Below, one piece after another: positions 52,095 through 61,550 of a stretch of 64,000 bases of DNA. The translations under genes were made by a program, and so were the position numbers. Position 1 is the stretch's first letter; each line of letters starts with the position of its first letter. Source of the DNA: Azorinus chamasolen (lineage: Eukaryota > Mollusca > Bivalvia > Cardiida > Solecurtidae). The DNA lies in the NCBI GenBank assembly GCA_963576725.1, contig OY755246.1, positions 76,352,239 through 76,416,238 on the forward strand, written 5' to 3'. The notes under the pieces are model-generated. The model made no database searches. It was not told the DNA's origin and worked only from the letters and a program-made list of their open reading frames with translations.

Positions 52095-52506
52095 CAGGTA
52101 CCCACATATCTCGAGAGGCCCACGAGGATGACCCGTCTGTCATATGCATCCACTATCATACAGGCAGATACACACATCGTCGGAACTATTTTGAATATTC
52201 TTTCTTTCCATATACAGTTGTTTTGTGGAACAGCTTGCCTGCATATGCCGTTCAACAGTCGGATCTAGAGGGGTTTAAGAATGTCATGCACCCCTCTCTT
52301 TTTAGCCATCCCTGAGAGCTGGGATATAATGTTTTTATCTGATTTTAAAAATCATCTGTTCTAATACTATCTCGCTTTCTTCTTCTCACTGTCTCACTTT
52401 GAAGTCTTTCTATTCACTACTTTCATTACTTTTATCCTAGCACTGACGTGCACCTGCCAATATTACGCGAAAGCGGAGTTGGGCAGTATCGATAGATAGA
52501 TAGATT
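52095..52506 (+). mobile_element. 5'-truncated LINE 3' end with GATA tail
   Basis: Plus-strand frame reads HTGRYTHRRNYFEYSFFPYT, then VVLWNSLPAYAVQQSDLEGF and HPSLFSHP, stop at 52313-52315. The FFPxTVxxWNSLP block and the following E/S-LEGFK segment are the usual C-terminus of Jockey/CR1-like ORF2. About 170 bp of 3' UTR follow, ending in a short (GATA)n tail (52488-52506), typical of LINE 3' ends. Confidence 0.72.
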
Positions 52507-52539
52507 TATAGTATTGTATGCAAAATTTGTTGTCTGTTG

Positions 52540-53043
52540 CTTAAAGAGGAAGTCCCTACAATGATCCCATATTTTCAATAGTATCATAAAACTTGGTATT
52601 TGTCATGCTCTATCATTATTATGAAAGTTCCCAATTTGAACTTATATCGAAAAATGCCCCTGTGATACAAATAAACCGATTTCATCAATACTGATAATTT
52701 TTGTTCTACAACACAATATTATCGGCCTTTTCTGTTAAATTCTTCTGCGTTTTGCCGGCGATCACCCGATCCCTCCATTGTTTATGTAATAGCTTTCTCG
52801 GAAGTGGTCGGAGGATTGCGAATAGGGCGAACAGTTACGAAACTAAAACCCAACCCAAATAAAACTGAAACATCGGGGAGTAAAACCGGGATTGGCGATA
52901 TCAAACATATGCATTTTTTGTCATTATAAACGGTAATTGGATGGGGCTTTTTGCGATATACTACTTTTCAGCATATAAACAAATGAGTTTTGTACATTTT
53001 AAGTGTTTATGAAACGCGTCAAATGTAGGGACATCCCCTTTAA
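52540..53043. mobile_element. TTAA-D MITE, ~504 bp
   Basis: TTAAAGAGGAAGTCCCTACA / TGTAGGGACATCCCCTTTAA terminal inverted repeats bounded by TTAA; interior CATAAAACTTGGTATTTGTC, GCCCCTGTGATACAAATAAA. Second copy in DHDH intron 1 (63252-63903). Confidence 0.78.
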
Positions 53044-53195
53044 CTTTTATAATGTTATATGTATTATACATTATTGTATGCATGCATACAGGATTTGTTT
53101 AGTTATTGGTAGAAACAGAAGAGTCCATCGATAGATCTATTGTAATTTTATAAGCAAAAGAGCAGACCCTTATCAGATTACTCCTATAATATTCA
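53044..53195 (-). mobile_element. TTAA-A partial
   Basis: GCATACAGGATTTGTTTAG, GCAGACCCTTATCAGATTAC + TCCTATA. 53196-53925 is AT-rich with no recognised feature. Confidence 0.6.
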
Positions 53196-53925
53196 TTCTT
53201 CAGATACGGAAAATCTTTCAGATTGGAAAAATTGGACCGGGGGGTGACACTCTCAGATTTAGACCCAAAACAGTGTTTTTCAAAATTTTAAAGTCTGTAG
53301 ATTCTTATTATGCGAAAATTTGAATGATAATTAACCTACACTATATAAATACAAAAAAATATACCATTGGGGACTATACCACCCAATTTAGTGGAACAGA
53401 TATGTATATACATGTATATCCTTTTAAAATGATGCCTTACAACTTCAATATTAACTGTACTACATATGTATAATCTCATGATATCACATGGCATTTAGGT
53501 TGAGTATACTGTAAAATTAACCAGCAAATGTCATATTTATGACTTGTAGTTACCATTTAGATCTTGACAAACATCTTAGTATGTTTTTACCTGGAAATCA
53601 GTTTTAAGAATACAATCAAAAGCTGTGAATTAACAGTACACTATCAAGAAGCTAATTATCAAAAAGTAGCATTACATGCAATTTAGATAGTTTCTAATCA
53701 AACTAACCCCATGGTAAATATATTGTACCTAATTGTAATGATAAAATAGTCAGTTGACAATTTGCAAATACATGTATACATGTAACCTATCTGTTTCTAA
53801 ATTGTAAGAGAGAATCAATGCATATAAAAACAATGTTGTATCTACAATTAACTCTAAAGACAGATCTTAAAGTATGTCAAGATCTATGTCATGTTTTTGA
53901 AATAGGATAGAGATCTAGAGTTATC

Positions 53926-54175
53926 TTAACCCTTTCCCTCATATAAACGTGTTTTCACGCATTTGCAAACAGAGTAGACCCAGATCAGATGGCTCCTAGA
54001 GGAGCCGTCTGATCAGGGTCTGCTCTGTTTGCTAATAGAATTTGATAGGTATGTTTGTTTACTTTCTAAAATGTCTACAATGTTCCACCTTCAATATTTC
54101 TTTATAACTATTTTGTTAATGAATATTCAGTAGGTATTGAAATTAGGCCTAAATATAGAACAGGGAAAGGGTTAA
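53926..54175 (+). mobile_element. TTAA-A MITE, intact reference copy (250 bp)
   Basis: TTAACCCTTTCCCTCATATA ... AGAACAGGGAAAGGGTTAA. Core 53965-54032 folds as GCAAACAGAGTAGACCCAGA + TCAGATGGCTCCT against its near complement. Short left arm (39 bp), long right arm (~143 bp). 54176-54765 shows no other feature. Confidence 0.93.
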
Positions 54176-54765
54176 GATATATACAGCAGATGATGCAAGT
54201 ATTGTTTTATACCAATTGAAGTCATGAGTAAGCCTTATAGATGGCAGATTACTTGTGGTTTGTTTTAAAATATGCTTTAAACCTTTTTGTTAAGAAATTA
54301 AACGTGCCGATTTGCGACCAAATCCTGTTTCATAATGATTGAGAATTCTTGAACCTTGTCATCGGAAGTAAAGTAAGTGTGCACATAAAGTTATATTGCA
54401 AGAATAAGTACTAAGTGCCAATATATCAGGCTTTTAACACAGGCGCTGATTTAGGGGGACCCTGCTGTTTCGTTGGTTTTATTGATACAATGGAATTTGA
54501 ACAGATACGTGACAAAATGCATATCAAATCTATGTCCGCTTTCCATTATTTCACACAAATAGAACGTACATAAAAAATTATGAATTGTGTTGGATATGGG
54601 GTGGAAAATGGCTAAAACTAACATTATACTATTTTCAAAAAGATGGCGTTTTAGCTCCAAACTCACCTCTTCTGTACTAAAACAGTTGAGTAGTTAATCT
54701 ATAAACAATGCCCTGCGGTCACAATGATAGTTACATTAGTGTTGAGCCATAGTATGAGCTCAAAC

Positions 54766-54991
54766 TTAACCCTTTCCTCCATAAATACGCCTTTCTACGC
54801 CTCTGTAAAAGTCACTTTATGAAACCATTGTGATAAATAGAGCATTTGCTCCTATAGGAGCAAATGCTCTATTTATCACAATGGTTTCAAAGTACAAAAT
54901 TCTAAAATATTCCTTTTCTCTGGTTCATTCTTTTTGGTAGTTTTATTCAAAGTGATTGGGTCTAAAAATAGCCTATGGAGGAAAGGGTTAA
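54766..54991. mobile_element. TTAA-B MITE, intact (226 bp)
   Basis: TTAACCCTTTCCTCCATAAA ... CTATGGAGGAAAGGGTTAA; perfect GTGATAAATAGAGCATTTGC palindrome with apex CTCCTATAGGAG. Its first ~40 bp (CGCCTTTCTACGCCTCTGTA) match TTAA-A ends such as 58533. 54992-55829 has a TTAA-A terminal scrap at 55019 and nothing else recognised. Confidence 0.92.
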
Positions 54992-55829
54992 GTGATGTTG
55001 ATTATGACTTTATGTTGTTAACCCTTTATTGGGAATTGATAGATCTATAGTCACCCGCATCACCGTTAATAGTCGAATTGTAATGTACCTGTTCATATTT
55101 ATCATTTCTGTAATTGCAAGAATGAATTTATGTTTCAATCTCTTTATATTTTCTCTGGGGAAATAGGTACAATGGAAGATTTGAATTACAGAGTAAGTAA
55201 ACGCATGTCATACGATTATAAGGTTGATTAAAATCTGTTGGAAGTCGTAACGTATGATCTGATCTTCAACTAATATTTTCTGCTATCCACATGTATATAA
55301 ACGTGGGATGTGTAATACTAACTTCTTGATTCAGGTGTGTGTAAGTGTTTGTTTCCAGTTTCTTTACACTCTGGACCAGATATTAAAACCACTTACCAGT
55401 AGGAAAATAGTATCCATATACTTCACCGAATGTGACAATTTAAAGTCGCTGTAACGTGACAAAGTTGCTGTAACGTATCTGTTTGAGAACCCGTAGACAG
55501 AAATCTGTCAGCATTTGTGATTTTGTTTTAGGTTTTGGACAAGCAAAAGTGAGCAGTTACAGAAAGATTATGACGTTTTAATGTAATAAGCAAACCTTAT
55601 TTTTTGTTGCCAATATTATCGTATACATGTTTATAGATTGCAGTACCTTGTTCTTATAGCCCATATAAGCGATGACAGGACAATTGACCCTTATATTGGA
55701 TACATGTACTTTGAACACCATAAAATAGACAAAAGCAATGATACAATCTCAAAAACATATGGTTTAAGATTGGTGAACCCACGTATCTGCTCTGGATCTA
55801 CTATTTTTACAAATGCAAGAACAGGAAAA

Positions 55830-56250
55830 AATGCTAAATCCTTCACTCCATAAATATGCCTTTTCATACTTTTGTAAGTAGAGTCGTCCAAGATCATATC
55901 GGCACATTATGTCTCTGATAAAAAAAATGTGTTAGCATTTACAACAAGTTTGGTAAATTGGCAGAAGATTTCTTTTTCTGATTAATTTTAGAGCGTGTTA
56001 ATTTACTCTTTCTTTGACATAGACGTATTTTGTAAACAGAGGAGTTCCATATCAGAGAGCTTCTGTAGGAGCCATCTGAACAGGGACTACTAATGTTTAT
56101 TATATAATTTTAATATAAAGATTCTACAATTTCTGTCATGGATAAATATTCCCTTTTTTATCAGTTTACGGATGAGATTTCAGAAAATTAATATTTGTAC
56201 CGGTACATTCATTAATTATTGTACATGAATATCAATCAGAGAAAGGGACA
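55830..56250 (+). mobile_element. TTAA-A remnants (55830-55920, 55998-56250)
   Basis: TTCACTCCATAAATATGCC; then GAGTTCCATATCAGAGAGCT + TCTGTAGGAGCC, ATTGTACATGAATATCAATC + AGAGAAAGGG. Confidence 0.6.
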
Positions 56251-56279
56251 TAAAGTGCAACTGCCTTTGCTGTTTTATT

Positions 56280-56705
56280 AGCTCACCAGAGCACTTTTGT
56301 GCTCAGGGTGAGCTTTTGTGATCGCCTGATGTCCGTCGTCGTCCGTCGTCGGGCGTCAACAATTTCAACCTTTAAAAATCTTCTCCTCTGAATCTACAGG
56401 GTTCTCAGCTTTCATCTTTGGTACATTCTAAGCATCATCTGTAGGTCCTCTACAAAAGTTACATAAATTATGCCCCTGGGGTCAAAATTGGCCCTGCCCA
56501 AGGGGTGTTCAGTTTTCAATAGAAACATATAGTGAAAACTTTGAAATTCTTCTCCTCCCAAACTAGAAGGTTCTCAGCTTTCATATTTGGCACATAGCTT
56601 CAACTTTAGGTCTTCTACAAAAGTTATATAAATTATGCTCCTAGGGTCAAAATTGGCCCCACCCCAAGGATTGCCAGCTTTTTGTAGCTGACTGCTTAAA
56701 GACAT
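56280..56705 (+). mobile_element. Molluscan HINE-like repeat, 5' part
   Basis: Begins with hairpin AGCTCACCAGAGCAC/GTGCTCAGGGTGAGCT, then (GTCGTCC)n and two related ~165-bp internal units, each with CTTCTCCTC..., TTCTCAGCTTTCAT and GGGTCAAAATTGGCCC. This repeat is widespread in molluscs (recall). The 3' end is missing here; a related internal fragment is at 57930-58085 and a 3' end at 59531-59654. Confidence 0.65.
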
Positions 56706-56933
56706 TACCCAGGTCCATTCAATGATTCCCCCCCCCATTGTTCTCAATAGGCGTGAAAGTAACAGTAAAAGCATGATACAAGTGTGCAAAATATGGCAAG
56801 CCGTCTCATTCTGTCTAGAGAGGCCCTGACATACAAATAGTCAAGGGGAACACACTCAAAAGACCATTGTTGGTCAGAACCCAATAGAAGTTCAACCCTT
56901 AAGAAGCCTACCACTAACAAACCAAGGGCCATA

Positions 56934-57472
56934 TGCAAACAGGTTGGATCCAGATGAGACGTCAAGTAACCCGGCATCTTATCTGGATCCAAGCTATTTG
57001 ACAGACAACATTTTCACAAATCTTTACAAACTATGAAGCACTTTCACATTTGAAGCAGACAAGCAATTTAGCAGATGAATATTTTACAAGGATTAAATAC
57101 ATTAAAAAAACCTGAGCGCTTATGTATATCAGAGATAAAACTCTGGACATTTGGCCTGCAGTAGAATCCATTTAAACTGCAGTGGAGGAGAGCTATAATA
57201 TGTTCAAAGGCGCCCTAATTAAAGCTGAGAATTCAATTTTGTCTTGTAGAACTGGCGTTCATATATACATGCCATGTTTGTTTGTACAGTGGAGAAAACG
57301 TTATCATTTCCCGTTTAAACGTATCTATACGCAAATGCATTGAAGAAAAATGTAGAAAAATACACCTTGTTGAAATATCTCAAGATATTTTTTATCTGAG
57401 TGGCAAACCGTTTGGAGCCGGATCAGACGCCGGGTTACCCGGCGTCTGATCTGGCTCCTAACTGTTTGCAAT
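56934..57472. mobile_element. Two HP4 hairpins (56934-57003 and 57402-57472)
   Basis: GCAAACAGGTTGGATCCAGA + TGAGACGTC / GGCATCTTATCTGGATCC. The second is almost perfect: GGAGCCGGATCAGACGCCGG + GTTACCC and complement, flanked by AACCGTTT/AACTGTTTGC. The DNA between and 57473-57929 holds nothing recognised. Confidence 0.7.
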
Positions 57473-57929
57473 GGAAATACAGAGTTATTATCCTTGGACA
57501 CAGCTGCCTTTTCTCCCAACAAGGTCTATCAGAATATGTAAATACTGCTCAGAAAGTTATAATTTAACTCCTGCACCCTGCACTTGATCTCAATGAGATA
57601 TATTTGTATGTGGAGTGTCATGAATGTAGGTTGAGCACTTTAGAAGACATTCACAGGCCGAACGGACAAAGCGGGGCCTATATGCTCCTTCTTATAGTTT
57701 CAGGGAGCATAATAAAAAATAAAAACATATACTGCATTAGTGACAATCTAATCATTTCCAAATCGTCAAATGTAAGAGACGGGCCTCACATGGAACGCTC
57801 CAGTGGTTCTTGACAGTTAGACTGCTATAGCTCTTACCATGTGCCGCATGCTTTTTCACAGGTTAGCTGTAAAGACCCAAGCCGGCCAAGGGAATGTCTT
57901 TAAACAACCCATGGGATCACTATATATGC

Positions 57930-58085
57930 ATAGGAAAAACTTTGAAACTCTTCTTGTCAAAACTACTTGTCCCAGAGCTTAGATATTTGTTGTATAGATT
58001 TACTTAGCATACCTTTATGAGTTTTGTTAATATCATAGTTCTGAGGTTAAAATTGACCTTGCCCTGTGTATATATACTTCTTCAT
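57930..58085 (+). mobile_element. Degenerate internal fragment of the HINE-like repeat
   Basis: AAAACTTTGAAACTCTTCTTG ... TTAAAATTGACCTTGCCC matches the units at 56.3-56.7 kb with many substitutions. It may belong to one element with 56280 and 59531, broken by later insertions. Confidence 0.45.
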
Positions 58086-58532
58086 ATCAGAAACAACAGT
58101 TTAAAAGTTCCCCCTTAATCAGAGATAAGCCAGTGCTCTGATAGGACTAGTATTGGTAATCACCCTTAGCCTGATCAGTAGAGTAGAAATTGTGTTTAGA
58201 CAAATTACACACACTCATTTTAGATTGAGAAAACTATGTGGATAATTCTCAAAATGCAGAAAGATCTTGAAGCTTTTTTCCCATATCTATGCCCTGCATT
58301 TAGCTGCCAGCTATCAAAATAGATTCTATCATTGTATCTGTTTTGAAGTTCAGCTTAATACAAATTCAAGTGTTCTATTGCATCTTGGAGAGCAGTGTCT
58401 ATTTTTAGCTGGCTATTTTTAGTATACATAAAAGGTAGGTTATCTCCCTTTTGCACTTTTTGATTACAACCTGAATGCCTCCCTTCTGGATAATGGCAGT
58501 TGCAAATTAGATCTGACCTGTAAATTGAACAA

Positions 58533-59212
58533 TTAACCCTTTACTCCATAAATGTGCCTTTCTACACCTTTGCAAACAGAGTAGACCCAGCTCAGATTGC
58601 TCATATAGTAGCCATCTGATCAATCTGCTCTATTTGCTTATGATAAAATATAGTGCAAATTGCATTAAATTATTTTCATTTTGTGTACAATATACATGTA
58701 CATATAATATGTTTATACTTAACCCTTTCCCTGTTCTATATTTATTCCAAAAGTCAATACCTACTGAATATTCATTGATAAAATAGTTGTAAAGAAATGT
58801 GGAAGGTAGAACATTGTAGGCATTTTAGGAAGCAAAGAAACAGGTCTATCAAATTCCATAAGCAAACAGAGCAGACCCTGATCAGACGGCTCCCCTTGGA
58901 GCCGTCTGATGTGGGTCTACTCTGTTTGCAAATGCGTGAAAACACGTTTATATGAGGGAAAGGGTTAAGCCTTTCCTTCATATAAATGCTTTTTCATGCA
59001 TTTGCAAACAGAACAGCCCCAAATCAGACGGCTCCTATAGCAGCTGTCTAATCAGGGTCTGATCTGTTCGTCAATGGAATTTGAAATATGTTTCTTTACT
59101 TTCGAAAATGGCCACACTGTCCCACTTTCCATATTTCATTGTAACTATTTTGTCCATGAATATTCACTAGGTATTGAAATTTTGAATAAACATAGAACAG
59201 GGGAAGGGTTAA
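58533..59212. mobile_element. Three TTAA-A MITEs (58533-58660 partial, 58719-58968 minus, 58965-59212 plus)
   Basis: The last two are full length, inverted to one another and share the TTAA at 58965-58968. 58719 copy: apex GGCTCCCCTTGGAGCC; 58965 copy: GGCTCCTATAGCAGC. Long arms TACCTACTGAATATTCATTG / TCACTAGGTATTGAAATT are the same subfamily as 53926. 58250-58330 before them is a TA-P scrap. Confidence 0.85.
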
Positions 59213-59297
59213 AAGTACATCAATCTTAAGATAAGATATATGAATAATAATATGAACTCGTAAAGATGTAATGAAAATATCTGAAATTTTGAACATG

Positions 59298-59500
59298 CAG
59301 TAAAACCTCTCTATAACGACCACTAAATTACATCAAGTATTTTGTGTTAAAGGCAGGTGGATGCTTAAAGCAAGGTGAAAGTAAAATAGAACGCTCCTAT
59401 AGGAGCGTTCTGTTTTACTTTCACTTGCTTTAAGCAACCACGTGCCCAAAATACCAACTAATTAACACAATTTAGTGGTCGTTATAGAGAGGTTTTACTG
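59298..59500. mobile_element. TA-P MITE, intact foldback (203 bp)
   Basis: CAGTAAAACCTCTCTATAAC / GTTATAGAGAGGTTTTACTG; nearly the whole element pairs with itself; apex ACGCTCCTATAGGAGCGT. TA lies on the right; the left flank is TG. Confidence 0.9.
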
Positions 59501-59530
59501 TATAAGACATAAGTATAGATTAATTATTTC

Positions 59531-59654
59531 TTTTAATTGGCCCCACCCCAGGGCCGGCTAGTTTTCTATAGAAACATATAGTGAAATCTTTGAAAACCTT
59601 CTCCTCTGATTGTCTGGAGAGCGATGTCAGGGCCATTCTGGCCCTCTTGTATTA
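59531..59654 (+). mobile_element. 3' end of the same HINE-like repeat
   Basis: Carries the unit sequence (TTGGCCCCACCCCAGGGCC, CTTCTCCTCTGATTG) and the terminal hairpin AGGGCCATTCTGGCCCT (59629-59645) followed by CTTGT, the usual 3' end of this family. Confidence 0.6.
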
Positions 59655-59731
59655 CCATCTTGCCTCCCTTGCTTTCACCCTTTTATACTGACATTTACAA
59701 ATTATAATTATAGTTAGCCCAATATGCAACT

Positions 59732-60110
59732 TTAACCCTTTCCCTGTTGAATATTCATGTTTGAAATAATGGCATCTAGCATATTTATTAGCTGATTTTT
59801 TATAATTGCATGTGTACAGGAGTTGTTTTGGTATTGGTAAAAACTGTAGTCAGATCTAAACAATTGACAAACAAAGTGCAGACACATATCAGACGACTCC
59901 CACAGGAGCTATCTGATATTATCCCTTCCTCCATAAATACGCCTTTCTACGCCTCTGTAAAAGTCACTTTTTGAAACCATTGTGATAAATAGAGCATTTG
60001 CTCCTGAATACTATACACTTCTAAAATTTGCCTTTTCCCTAGTAAATGCTCCTTTTCGGTAGATTTATTCAAAGAGATCGGGTCTAAAAATAGCCTATGG
60101 AGGAATGGGT
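59732..60110. mobile_element. TTAA-A (59732-59920) fused to half of a TTAA-B (59919-60110)
   Basis: TTAACCCTTTCCCTGTTGAA ... GCAGACACATATCAGACGAC + TCCCACAGGAG, broken off, then CCTTCCTCCATAAATACGCC with GATAAATAGAGCATTTGCTC + C and a deleted right stem. (GA)n follows at 60115-60136. 60137-60639 is otherwise unrecognised. Confidence 0.7.
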
Positions 60111-60639
60111 ATAGTAGAGAGAGAGAGAGAGGAGAGATATCCACATATATATACATGTATCTCTTATCAGATATCTTCATAGTCCCATAATTATATATAT
60201 AGATAAGAATGATATAGCGGTCCCAAGGTATTCCTTAACATTCTGTGTGTAACTTTGCGGTAATATATCTGCAAACAGTTTGGATAGTGATGAGAAGCTT
60301 AGCAACTCCTGAATGCAGTTAGATTATCTTCTCTGAGAATTTACACAGACAACAATATTTGTTGTAGACATATGTTTAAGCAAATGGTTTAATTATAAAT
60401 AGGCTTGCTCTGTGTTCTACTCAAAATGCTGTGTTTAATTAGATTTCCTATCTCCATCAATAAGATTGCCAGTTTGTGTAAGTGGATCACCCCATTTATT
60501 ATTTTCGGGGATGAATGTTTATATACCAATTTACACCATTATCCTTGATACATTATGTTATAGAACAAAAGACTATGTGCAATGTAGCTGCAATGTTGAT
60601 TCTATGTACGTTAGCTGCAAAATCATGGTAACCTATGCA

Positions 60640-61268
60640 AACGGTTTGGATCCAGATGAGACACAACATCATACGAGGTATCATCAGGATCCAAGCTGTT
60701 TGACACTGAGACTTACCATATTTTTTGCTAAGAAATGAGAGAAAGTTTTATTTGAAGAATTGAAGCAGACAACAATTGTTGCAGATGAAAATTACTTAGC
60801 CTGCAAAGAGTTAGATTTCTAGCACAGCTGTTTTGACCTTTAGTGTGCTGAGATAAGGTTTATTAACACGATATGTCACACTCTTCATTTTCAAAATACA
60901 AGATATATTTTAATATTTCTCTACAGAAATAGGACCAGAGTGTCAAACACTTAACCCTTTACTCCATGAATATTCATGTAAGAAAAAATGACATCATGAA
61001 TAATAATTAAGTTACCGTAGATTTATTTACAAACGTGTTTTGGTTTGAAAGATCTGTTTCTTTACTTTCTAAAATGGTTATAATTTTCCACATTTCATTA
61101 TATTTCTTTTGTCCATGAATATTCAGTTGGTATTGAAATTTGGAATAAACATAGAACAGGGAAATTGTTAAAAACTTATTTCTTTGCATGCTAGTGGCAA
61201 AACTGTGCTTACATTTGTTAACAGTTTGGATCCAGATGAGACACTGCAGCCTCCACACTGTTTGACAA
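60640..61268. mobile_element. HP4 (60640-60702), coreless TTAA-A (60951-61171), HP4 scrap (61218-61268)
   Basis: GTTTGGATCCAGATGAGACA / GGTATCATCAGGATCC; then TTAACCCTTTACTCCATGAA ... ATAGAACAGGGAAATTGTTAA with both arms but no hairpin core; then CAGTTTGGATCCAGATGAGA. Confidence 0.68.
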
Positions 61269-61550
61269 GTTTGACCATATTTTATAAAATAATGAGAGAA
61301 TTAAATTTATTTTAAGAATTGATGCAAACAACAATTTTTGCAGACTAAATATTGCTTGGCATGCAAAGGGTTTAAACCTAGTGAGCATTATATGTGTCAT
61401 GCCTCAATAACGGAGACAAAATCAGTGAAAAGATCACACTCGTGTAGCTCAAAGTGTGTCATAGACAGGAGTTCAAAGTGTGTCAGACAGGAGTTTCATG
61501 TGTTTGATGTTGAAATGTGGTTTGGTTCCAGATTAGCTGCTCCTCTGAAA

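Noticed and set aside
51581..52149. Two minus-strand open frames of 81 and 121 codons
   Set aside because: No domain recognised; the second overlaps the LINE 3' end on the opposite strand and looks like a shadow frame.
55155..55200. Possible small exon (AG before, ATGGAAGATTTGAATTACAG + GTAAGT after)
   Set aside because: Good splice-like edges but only a handful of codons and no neighbouring exon; too weak to call.
61338..61550. Upstream in-frame Met extending DHDH by 71 residues
   Set aside because: The extension has no family similarity and includes a ~24-bp direct repeat (GTGTGTCA...GACAGGAGTT); DHDH proteins begin near MATKWACVG.
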